Shown: in pieces, positions 50,437 through 57,538 of the stretch
How positions within the stretch are numbered: the stretch's first letter is position 1
Layout: every line of letters begins with the position of its first letter
The notes under the pieces: generated by a model
The model's input: the letters and a program-made list of their open reading frames with translations, nothing else
The model's database searches: none
Told to the model about the DNA's origin: nothing
Position numbers and translations under genes: made by a program
NCBI RefSeq assembly: GCF_014904755.1
Contig: NZ_JACZFQ010000076.1
Span: forward strand, 1 to 64,000
Source: Neoluteolibacter marinus
GTDB taxonomy: Bacteria > Verrucomicrobiota > Verrucomicrobiia > Verrucomicrobiales > Akkermansiaceae
Reading direction: 5' to 3'
Length of the DNA stretch: 64,000 nucleotides

Positions 50437-51228
50437 GTGCAAGAGGATTGCTTCCTTGAGATCCGCGGCGCGACGGTGTGGCGCGGCGAGACCCCGGCCC
50501 TGCGAGACTTTTCGCTGCAGCTCCGTCATGGCGAGAGCGTGGCCATCCTGGGGCCGAACGGTGCGGGCAAGAGTACCCTGCTGAAACTGTTGACCGGGGA
50601 GGTCCGGCCCGAGGCCAGCCCGGGGACCGTGTGCCGCTTGTTCGGCGAAGCCCTGTGGTCGCTGGAGGAACTGCGGCACCGGATCGGGGTCGTGATGCCG
50701 GAGGACGTCGCGAGATTCCATCCGGAGGAGCTTGCCCGCGACGTGGTGTTGTCGTCGCTACGGGGCGCCTTCGGCCGCACCCGCGACATGCGCTTCAGCA
50801 AGGCGGAAAAGGACGCGGCGGACCGGGCGATGGCGCGGCTGGGCGTGCTGGGCCTGGCGGGCCGGGATTTCGGCACGCTGTCTTCGGGTGAGCGGCGGCG
50901 CTTCCTGATCGCCCGCGCGCTGGTCCACGATCCGCCGGTGCTGGTGCTGGACGAACCTTCCACCGCGCTCGATTTCTCCGCCGGGATGGGGCTCACCGCG
51001 GTGATGCGTGAACTCGCGGACCATGGGCACACCCTGGTGCTGGTGACCCACCACCCCGGCGAGATCCCGCCGGAGATCGGCCGGGTGATCCTGCTGGAGC
51101 GGGGGCGGATCCGCGCCGACGGGCACAAGCGGAAGGTGCTTGCGCCCGCCGTCCTCTCTGACCTGTTCGGCCTGCCGCTGCGGGTGGCCTGGAGCCGCGG
51201 ATGGTGCGAGGTGAGGCCCGCGGGGTAG
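50437..51228 (+). CDS. Lone ABC-type ATPase (ModF/YlmA-like)
   Basis: 263 residues, one nucleotide-binding domain: Walker A GPNGAGKST, signature LSSGERRRF, Walker B LVLDEPS, and H-loop LVLVTHHPGEIP. The C-terminal tail ends with LPLRVAWSRGWCEVRP. The GERRR variant and the PGEIPPEI stretch suggest the ModF/YlmA-like group of cytoplasmic ATPases with no fixed permease; no permease or binding protein is next to it. Possible roles are metal handling or ribosome-associated functions. Starts at GTG 50437. Confidence 0.85.
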   Translation: MQEDCFLEIRGATVWRGETPALRDFSLQLRHGESVAILGPNGAGKSTLLKLLTGEVRPEASPGTVCRLFGEALWSLEELRHRIGVVMPEDVARFHPEELARDVVLSSLRGAFGRTRDMRFSKAEKDAADRAMARLGVLGLAGRDFGTLSSGERRRFLIARALVHDPPVLVLDEPSTALDFSAGMGLTAVMRELADHGHTLVLVTHHPGEIPPEIGRVILLERGRIRADGHKRKVLAPAVLSDLFGLPLRVAWSRGWCEVRPAG

Positions 51229-51238
51229 TGTGGAGGAC

Positions 51239-51404
51239 GGAGCGCCGACTTCAGCCGGCTTGGACGGACCGGAGGAAAAAGCCCCGGCCCTTCCAGGGCG
51301 ACGGAAGACGATCCGCAAGGGATTTTCTCCAAGGCGTTGCAGAACAGTTCCTCAGGATGCCGGCGCTCCCCATGTCTGTCCAAGCCGACTGAAGTCGGCG
51401 CTCC
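51239..51404. repeat. GGAGCGCCG-family inverted repeat, copy 3 (long spacing)
   Basis: Arms 51239-51265 and 51378-51404 match at 26 of 27 positions when inverted, separated by about 112 bases that contain one more partial arm (GCCGGCGCTCC near 51359). It fills most of the 209-base gap between the convergent ABC and metY genes; nothing else is seen there. Confidence 0.85.
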
Positions 51405-51437
51405 CTTGGGATGTTCCCGCGGGTATTGCTCCCGCGT

Positions 51438-52715
51438 TCAGCCGAGCGCCTGGTCGAGATCGGCGAGGATGTCGTCGATGTGCTCGATGCCGATCGACAG
51501 CCGGACCAGCTCCGGGGTGATGCCGCCGGCCCGTTGTTGTTCCTCGGTGAGCTGGCTGTGGGTGGTGCTGGCGGGGTGGATGGCCAGCGACTTCGCGTCG
51601 CCGAGGTTGGCGAGGTGGGAGACGAGCTTCAGCGAATCGATGAACTTCGCGCCGGCCGCGGCGCCACCCTTGATCCCGAAGACGACGACCGAACCGCCCT
51701 TGCCCGCGAGGTAGGTACGATTCTTGTCGTATTCCGGGTCGTCCTCGAGCCCGGGGAAGCGCACCCAGTCGACCTTCGGGTGTTGCTTGAGGTGCCGGGC
51801 GACGGCGAGGGAATTCCCGCAGTGGCGGTCCATCCGCAGCGGCAGCGTTTCGATCCCTTGCAGCAGGAACCACGAGTTGTCCGGGGCGATGCAGGCGCCG
51901 AGGTTGCGCAGCGGCACCGTGCGCATGCGCAGGATGTAGGCGAGCGGGGCGAGCGGCGCGGGCAGGTCATGGCCCCAGCGCAGCCCGTGGTAGGAGTGGT
52001 CGGGGTTGTCGAAGAGCGGGTGGCGGCCGCCGGCCCAGTTGAATTTCCCGGAGTCGACGACGATCCCGCCGATGCCGGCGCCGTGGCCGCCGAACCACTT
52101 GGTCAGCGAGTGGACGACGATGTCCGCGCCGTGGTCGATCGGGCGGGTGAGGTAGGGCGTCGAGCAGGTGGCATCGACGATCAGCGGCAAGCCCTTGCCG
52201 TGGGCGATGTCGGCGACCGCCTTGAGGTCGGTGATCTCGAGGGCCGGATTGGAAACGGTTTCGCAGAAGTAGGCGCGGGTCTTGTCGTCGGTGGCCTTGG
52301 CGAAGTTTTCCGGGTCGTTCGAGTCGATCAGGCGGACCTCGATGCCGAGGGCGGGGAGGATGTCGTTGAACTGGGTGTAGGTGCCGCCGTAGAGGTTGCG
52401 CGCCGAGACGATGTTGTCGCCGGCGGCAGCGAGGTTGACGATGGAATTGAAGATCGCCGCGGTGCCGGAAGCGTGGCCGAGGCCGCCCATTTCGGGTGCG
52501 CCCTCGAGAAGGGCCACGCGCTTCTCCAGCACATCGGTGGTCGGGTTCTGGAGACGGGTGTAGATGTTGCCGAGTTCCTTGAGGGCGAAAAGATTCGCGG
52601 CGTGTTCGGTGCTGTCGAAGACGTAGGCGGAAGTGCGATAGATCGGGACGGCCCGCGAGTGCGTGGCGGAATCGGGCGTGTGCCCGCCGTGGAGGCAAAG
52701 GGTCTCAAGTTTCAT
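51438..52715 (-). CDS. metY: O-acetylhomoserine sulfhydrylase (PLP-dependent)
   Basis: 425 residues, PLP-dependent Cys/Met metabolism family. The PLP lysine is in VVHSLTKWFGGHG near residue 205. Other motifs are VPIYRTSAYVFDSTEHAANLFAL, YTRLQNPTTDVLEKRVALLEG, and VRLSIGIEHIDDILADL at the C-terminus. The length (about 425) and the GLGHASGTAAIF region fit MetY rather than MetB/MetC (about 380). It makes homocysteine from O-acetylhomoserine and sulfide. No SAM riboswitch could be made out upstream. Confidence 0.92.
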   Translation of the reverse strand: MKLETLCLHGGHTPDSATHSRAVPIYRTSAYVFDSTEHAANLFALKELGNIYTRLQNPTTDVLEKRVALLEGAPEMGGLGHASGTAAIFNSIVNLAAAGDNIVSARNLYGGTYTQFNDILPALGIEVRLIDSNDPENFAKATDDKTRAYFCETVSNPALEITDLKAVADIAHGKGLPLIVDATCSTPYLTRPIDHGADIVVHSLTKWFGGHGAGIGGIVVDSGKFNWAGGRHPLFDNPDHSYHGLRWGHDLPAPLAPLAYILRMRTVPLRNLGACIAPDNSWFLLQGIETLPLRMDRHCGNSLAVARHLKQHPKVDWVRFPGLEDDPEYDKNRTYLAGKGGSVVVFGIKGGAAAGAKFIDSLKLVSHLANLGDAKSLAIHPASTTHSQLTEEQQRAGGITPELVRLSIGIEHIDDILADLDQALG

Positions 52716-52875
52716 GATGGGTCATGAATCAAGGCCGGGGATGCGGTGATGGGAATTCCAAAGTTCATTGCCCCGCAAACTACGCGAAAGGGAATCGGCA
52801 AAACCTGCAGGAATCCCGGGAAATCAATCGGTTTTTAGACTGGAGACTCGGGTTCCGTCGTTTAGCAAGTCAGCT

Positions 52876-54123
52876 GTGAAAACGATCCCAGTACTGTGCG
52901 GTTTGGCCGCCATCCTCCTTTCGTCGGCCGAGGCCGGTGACACCCGAATCTGGACTTCCCGCAAGGGGAGTACCATCGAGGCGGAGTTTCTCAGCTTGGA
53001 CGGCGAGAGCGCGACGCTCCTCGGTCCGGAGTCGAAGCAACTCGTCCTCAAGGTCAACGACCTCAGCCTGGCCGACCGGCAGTACCTGGTCGAGGTCGGC
53101 GGCGCCGACCCGAAGATCCTGATCACCGGCGAACTCGGCGAGCCCGAGAAGCAGGTGCGCATCGACTCGAAGACCTTCAAGTCGATCAAGGACAAGACCC
53201 TCGATTTCGGCACCGCCAAGGAAGGGAAGTTCGAGCTGATGGAGAGCGAGCACTTCCTGCTGGCGAGCGCGGGCAAGGTACGCGCCCAGGCGGTCGCCGA
53301 GACCGCCGAGCGCTTGTGGCACGGCATGGCCTTCCAGCACATGAACTTCCGCCGCGACTGGGGTGACAAGAAGATGCTGGTGATCCTCGCCGAAGACCGC
53401 ACCGCCCACGCGGCGGTGGGATCCTGGTACCAGGAGCACCTGAAATCGCTGGGCAAGGATGCGATTGCGGTCGATGTGGGGATGACCTGGGACAAGGGGG
53501 CGGGAACCTCGATCAACCTTTCCGAGGAAATGACGGAGGAGTACAATGTTTTTCCGACGGCAATGTACTACAACATCACGCAGCCCCAGCTCTTCAAGAA
53601 GGCGATGGCACCGTTCGTGATCCACACCTTCGCGAAGTCGCTGCTTTCGAAACAGCTCGGCGGGGTGAGCAGCTTCGGCGCCCAGGGCTATTTCGCGGTC
53701 CTGACCGGACACGGCTACTTCAAGGAAATGTCGCTGGCGGGCAAGAGCGAGACCCAACTGATTGCGGTCACCGAAACCTCCAAGGAGTTCTCGGAGAAGA
53801 AGGGCTTCGAGGACGGTACCTCGTGGAGCCGCACGCTCAAGGGACTGGTCCGGAAGGGCAAGGTCAAGACCGAGCTCGAGCCGATGTTCCAATGGAAGAC
53901 CGAGGACCTCACGCCCGAGCGCCTCGTGCTGATCTATTCCTTCGCCTGCTACATGCAGAGCAACCCGCAGCGTCTCAACAGCTTTGCCGCCATGGTCCGC
54001 CGGATCGAGTCGTCCAACCAGATTCCCGCCACGATCGAGATCGCCCGGCTCTTCGGTTTCGAATCGGTGGAGGCCCTCGAGGCCGACTGGACGAACTTTA
54101 TCAAGGAAGGCGACTTCAAGTAA
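52876..54123 (+). CDS. Secreted SHD1-domain protein of unknown function (415 aa)
   Basis: Starts at GTG 52876, with a TTAGCA box eight bases before. A signal peptide (MKTIPVLCGLAAILLSSAEAG) precedes an SHD1 domain at about 22-72 (RIWTSRKGSTIEAEFLSLDG ... LSLADRQYL). The larger part is an alpha/beta region with SEHFLLASAGKVRAQAVAETAERLW and a C-terminal helical part. ESEHFLL followed by a helix and later VIHTFAKSLL resembles peptidase-like or collagen-binding-type verrucomicrobial proteins, but no HExxH or other catalytic motif is visible. It ends 19 bases before a protein with two further SHD1 domains and is probably co-transcribed. Confidence 0.75.
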   Translation: MKTIPVLCGLAAILLSSAEAGDTRIWTSRKGSTIEAEFLSLDGESATLLGPESKQLVLKVNDLSLADRQYLVEVGGADPKILITGELGEPEKQVRIDSKTFKSIKDKTLDFGTAKEGKFELMESEHFLLASAGKVRAQAVAETAERLWHGMAFQHMNFRRDWGDKKMLVILAEDRTAHAAVGSWYQEHLKSLGKDAIAVDVGMTWDKGAGTSINLSEEMTEEYNVFPTAMYYNITQPQLFKKAMAPFVIHTFAKSLLSKQLGGVSSFGAQGYFAVLTGHGYFKEMSLAGKSETQLIAVTETSKEFSEKKGFEDGTSWSRTLKGLVRKGKVKTELEPMFQWKTEDLTPERLVLIYSFACYMQSNPQRLNSFAAMVRRIESSNQIPATIEIARLFGFESVEALEADWTNFIKEGDFK

Positions 54124-54142
54124 CCGAATCCACCACCTCATC

Positions 54143-55549
54143 ATGAAACCATCCCTATTTGCCGCCGCCTTTCTGGCCTTGGCCTCTCTCAGCCCGGGCC
54201 TGGAATCCGGCGACATCGAATACCGCGACTTCACCGGTCCCGACGGCAAGGCGATCCCCGCCGTCCTCGTCGACAAGGACGACAAGGAGGTCAAGCTGCT
54301 GTTGAGCACCGGCAAGCGCATCACCGTGCCGCTCGATCGCTTGAACGAGGACGACACCGCGTACGTTAAGTCCTGGAACAAGGAGAAGGCCGTTTTCCTG
54401 CAAAATTGCAGCCGCCTGACCATCCGCCAGCTGCTTGAGCTGCGCGGTTACGAGTCCTTCGTCTTCCGCTTCGAGAACAACTCGATCTTCATCGACGGCA
54501 AGCTCAACGGCAAGCAGGGCAAGTTCCTCATCGACACGGGTGCCGGCACCAGCCTGCTGCACATCCCTTTCGCCAATGACGCGAACTGCGAGGTCGGTCC
54601 GCTCGACGAGGTCATTCACGGGGTGGCCGGTGACGCCCCGGCCGGCTGGTGCGATGTCCCGACCATTTCCTTCGGGTCTTCGATCTTCAAGGGCCGCAAG
54701 ATCCTCGCCACCGACCTTGCCAACGGCTTGCCGGAAGGCGTCAAGGTGGGCAAGGACGCGATCCTCGGCGCGGACATCATGGGCCAGCTCGATGCTGTCA
54801 TCTCGTACCCCGAGCGGCGCATCTTCATGCGTCCCGACAAGTCCGACGAAGAGGTGGTGGAGGGCGGTGCCGATGCCGTCGAGGGCGACAAGGAAATGTC
54901 CTACCGCGTCTTCAAGACGAAGGACAACAAGACCTACCGCGGCGAGGTGGCGTCGAAGACCCCGACGGTGGTGACCCTCAAGCTGGTCAACGGCAAGGAG
55001 CTCAAGCTGCCGGTTTCAAGGCTCATCGAGGCGGATGCACGCTACGTTTCCGACTGGAGCGAAGCCGGTGCTTTCTTCCTCAAACACTGCCAGAGCCTGA
55101 CGATCCAGGAGCTGCTCGAGCTGCGGAAATACCAGTCGTTCGAATACGAGCGGCGTGGCACCCACATTTTCGTCGACGGCACGCTCAATGACAATGACGT
55201 GACCTACATGATCGACACTGGAGCGGACGGCACCTGCCTGCACCTGCCGGCGGCCAAGAAATACGGCTGCCAGGTCGGCAATCTTGACGTGTGGGTCTAC
55301 GGCATCGGTGGCAAGGCCCCCGCGGCGGTGACCATCATCCCGAAGCTGACCATGGGCGACGCCGTCCTCACCAACCGCAAGATCCTTTCCACGGATCTCA
55401 ATCGCGGCCGTGAGGGCGATCTCGACCACGTCGGCTTGTTCGGTGCCGACTTCATGCGCGAGCTCGACGCGGTCATCACCTACCGCGAAAACCGGATCTT
55501 CCTGATCCAGCGGAAGATGCCGGTGGCAGCTCCCGACGAGAAGAAGTGA
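54143..55549 (+). CDS. Secreted protein with two tandem SHD1 + retropepsin-like units
   Basis: 468 residues. After a signal peptide (MKPSLFAAAFLALASLSPGL) the same unit occurs twice. Unit 1: SHD1-like (about 24-75), then an aspartic protease domain with D131-T-G-A-G-T-S and the later ILGADIMGQLDAVIS. Unit 2: SHD1-like (about 252-302), then D358-T-G-A-D-G-T and LFGADFMRELDAVIT. The two DTG motifs are 227 residues apart. Retropepsin-type domains carry one catalytic Asp each and act as dimers, so this chain could fold as a pseudo-dimer on its own. Between domains lies the shared SLTIQELLELRKYQSFEYE segment. It lies behind another SHD1 gene. Likely periplasmic or surface protease; the target is unknown. 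Confidence 0.85.
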   Translation: MKPSLFAAAFLALASLSPGLESGDIEYRDFTGPDGKAIPAVLVDKDDKEVKLLLSTGKRITVPLDRLNEDDTAYVKSWNKEKAVFLQNCSRLTIRQLLELRGYESFVFRFENNSIFIDGKLNGKQGKFLIDTGAGTSLLHIPFANDANCEVGPLDEVIHGVAGDAPAGWCDVPTISFGSSIFKGRKILATDLANGLPEGVKVGKDAILGADIMGQLDAVISYPERRIFMRPDKSDEEVVEGGADAVEGDKEMSYRVFKTKDNKTYRGEVASKTPTVVTLKLVNGKELKLPVSRLIEADARYVSDWSEAGAFFLKHCQSLTIQELLELRKYQSFEYERRGTHIFVDGTLNDNDVTYMIDTGADGTCLHLPAAKKYGCQVGNLDVWVYGIGGKAPAAVTIIPKLTMGDAVLTNRKILSTDLNRGREGDLDHVGLFGADFMRELDAVITYRENRIFLIQRKMPVAAPDEKK

Positions 55550-55559
55550 TCTGACCCCT

Positions 55560-55913
55560 TCAGCTGCCGATCGCGGTTTTCACTGCGGTCGGCAGTTTTG
55601 CGTACACGAGGTCGTAGGAGTGGTCGATCAGCTCGCGAACAAGCGGCGGAGGCAAGGTTCCGTCGAGCGTGACGGTGTTCCAGTGCCGCTTGTTCATGTG
55701 GTAGCCGGGGTTGATCGCGGCGTGCTCCTCGCGCAGCTCCACCGCGCGCCCGGGTTCGCACTTGAGGTTCATCTTCGGCGGGAAGTCGTCCGGCGATGTC
55801 AGTGCGAACATCTTGCCTCCGACCTTGTAGACGAGGACGTCCGGGCCGAAAGGCGTGGTCTCTTGAACGCCGGGCTTGGCGAGGCAGCGGGCGATGGCAT
55901 CGGGGAGGTCCAT
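55560..55913 (-). CDS. MmcQ/YjbR-family protein
   Basis: 117 residues from ATG 55913. YjbR fold: PGVQETTPFGPDVLVYKVGGKMFALTS, PPKMNLKCEPGRAVELRE, GYHMNKRHWNTVTLDG, and LIDHSYDLVYAKLP. These small cyanobacterial/proteobacterial-type proteins have a CyaY-like fold and were named DNA-binding, but the exact role is not known. It is convergent with the retropepsin gene, 10 bases apart. Confidence 0.88.
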   Translation of the reverse strand: MDLPDAIARCLAKPGVQETTPFGPDVLVYKVGGKMFALTSPDDFPPKMNLKCEPGRAVELREEHAAINPGYHMNKRHWNTVTLDGTLPPPLVRELIDHSYDLVYAKLPTAVKTAIGS

Positions 55914-55978
55914 GTCGCGGAGTCTTCCCGATGCCGGCTGCCTCGCCAAGCGTTGTCGCGGCGCTGGCAGGGTGTCGG

Positions 55979-56056
55979 TCAGAAGAGTCCAAGGACCTTG
56001 AGCACGACGACAATGACGACAATGACACCGATGATGTAGAAGATGGAGTGATTCAT
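55979..56056 (-). CDS. 25-residue membrane micropeptide
   Basis: ATG 56056 to the stop at 55979 encodes MNHSIFYIIGVIVVIVVVL plus KVLGLF. It is one membrane helix with a short polar N-terminus. Similar single-helix peptides (MxxIxYIIGVIVVIxVVLxxLGL) are annotated in many Gram-negative genomes, which supports reality despite the size. The upstream in-frame extension to 56182 has no such pattern. Function unknown. It precedes the YjbR gene on the same strand by 65 bases. Confidence 0.6.
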   Translation of the reverse strand: MNHSIFYIIGVIVVIVVVLKVLGLF

Positions 56057-56221
56057 GGAACGTGTTAGGGATTTTCGCCCGGGTCGGCAGGATCGCCTCG
56101 CCGGACGGAACACGTTCTCGCAGTCCCGGTGCCAAACGGTTTTATCGCATCCGCGGGCTGTTAGGTCCCCTGTTCGGTGCAAAATGCCCGGTCCGGAAGC
56201 CTCAATGCAACGCCCGGAGGC

Positions 56222-56986
56222 TCAACGTTCGGCGGCGCGTGCTTTTTCGATCGTTTCCAGGATCAGGGGGGCGTGCAGCGCCTTGCTCAGGCCCATCGGG
56301 GTTTCGATCTTCCGCGACTCGCGTTCGCTCTTGATGGTTTCGACGTGATTGATCCGCTCGATCACGAGGCCGACGATCCGCGGCTTGCCCGTGCCATCGT
56401 CGCGGAAGACGGGCCCCCCGCTGTCGCCGTCCCATGAGTTGATGTCGAGGACGAAGACCGGGTCGTCGGCGACCGGGGCTGCCGGGAAGCTGGCGACGAC
56501 CCCGTGGCGGGCGATCGGAAAGCCGGCGCCATTGGCTTCCACCCGGGCCGGGTAGGTCAGGACCATCACCGGATCGCCCAATCCGGGCATTGCCCCGGCC
56601 TGGACCGCGGCAAGCGGCAGGGTGGCGTCGGCAGCGAGTTTCAGGTTCACCGCGAGAACCGCGAGGTCGCGGGCAGGATGCTTCGTCCACAGCGCCCGCT
56701 CGCCCTCGCGGATCGGGATCGTGACGTCCTTGCGCACCGTGGTTCCATTCTCCCCCGGTTCCCGCAGCACGATGATCGACGTTTCCCCGCTGGCCTTCTC
56801 GAGGGTGTGGGCCGCGGTGACGAGGAAGACCTGGTCCTGGTCGCGCAGCAGGAAACAGGTGGCGGTCGAGTCCTTGTTGAAGAGCTTGAAGGTCGCGTGC
56901 ATCATCGCCTCGGCGTAGGCGGCGGCGCGGGCCGCGGGCAGGGCAAGGGTCAGGAAGGCGGCGGTGGCCAGGAGGAGATTCTTCAC
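56222..56986 (-). CDS. Secreted trypsin-like serine protease
   Basis: 254 residues from GTG 56986. The signal peptide (VKNLLLATAAFLTLALPAARA) is followed by a chymotrypsin-like domain with a complete triad: His in FLVTAAHTLE, Asp in ARDLAVLAV, and Ser in WDGDSGGPVF. The S1 pocket region (ARHGVVASF) is simple, so the specificity is unclear. There is no PDZ domain, unlike DegP-type proteases. It belongs to a group of exported proteases and SHD1 proteins at 52876-56986, though transcribed in the opposite direction. Confidence 0.88.
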   Translation of the reverse strand: MKNLLLATAAFLTLALPAARAAAYAEAMMHATFKLFNKDSTATCFLLRDQDQVFLVTAAHTLEKASGETSIIVLREPGENGTTVRKDVTIPIREGERALWTKHPARDLAVLAVNLKLAADATLPLAAVQAGAMPGLGDPVMVLTYPARVEANGAGFPIARHGVVASFPAAPVADDPVFVLDINSWDGDSGGPVFRDDGTGKPRIVGLVIERINHVETIKSERESRKIETPMGLSKALHAPLILETIEKARAAER

Positions 56987-57130
56987 CCGGGAACCATGGA
57001 ATCCGGCCCCCTTCCCGGGAAGCCCAATGATCCGCCTGTTCCCGCAGCATGACGGGCGCCCGGGCGGGAAGATATCTTTCTTGGATTCCCGGAGTCCCGG
57101 GGCCATCAACTTGTTGAACCCCGTCGAACG

Positions 57131-57499
57131 ATGAACATCCAAGAAATCTCCTTCTCCTGCTATCCGGTCACCGACATGGCGCGCGCCCGCCTGTTCTACG
57201 AGGGGGTGCTCGGGCTGACCGCGACCATGGATCACGAAATGGAGGGCGGCCATTGGGTGGAGTACGACATCGGCGCCGGGACGCTCGCGATCGGCGTGGC
57301 GCCGGGCATGAACCCGAGCCGCGACGGGTGCAGCGTCGCCTTGGAAGTGGAGGACTTCGACGGCGCCATCGCCGAGCTGAAAGCCGCGGGGGTGGAGTTC
57401 AACTTCGGCCCGATCGAGACGCCCGTGTGCCACATGGCCTTTGTCCGCGACCCGGACGGCAATTCCGTGGGCATCCACCGGCGCAAGCCGGGGCATTGA
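57131..57499 (+). CDS. VOC-family (glyoxalase-like) protein
   Basis: 122 residues, two beta-alpha-beta-beta-beta motifs. Visible features are ISFSCYPVTDMARARLFYEGVLGLT at the start, VALEVEDFDGAIAELKAAGVEF, and the end FVRDPDGNSVGIHRRK with the terminal His. The usual Glu metal ligand is absent from the end (GIHRR instead of xELxQ). Members include glyoxalases, dioxygenases and resistance proteins; the reaction cannot be assigned. Confidence 0.85.
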   Translation: MNIQEISFSCYPVTDMARARLFYEGVLGLTATMDHEMEGGHWVEYDIGAGTLAIGVAPGMNPSRDGCSVALEVEDFDGAIAELKAAGVEFNFGPIETPVCHMAFVRDPDGNSVGIHRRKPGH

Positions 57500-57518
57500 G
57501 CGGGTGGCGTTTGACGAC

Positions 57519-57538
57519 GGCCTGAAGCCGGTCAGGCC
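57519..57538. terminator. Bidirectional hairpin between VOC and U32 genes
   Basis: GGCCTGA (57519-57525) and TCAGGCC (57532-57538) form a perfect 7-bp stem with a 6-base loop in the 32-base gap between convergent genes. Its right arm includes the stop codon of the U32 gene. There is no T-run. Confidence 0.45.

Noticed and set aside
52716-52875. SAM riboswitch upstream of metY
   Set aside because: No recognisable conserved core or stem arrangement by eye on the minus strand; the stretch also has to serve the divergent gene at 52876.
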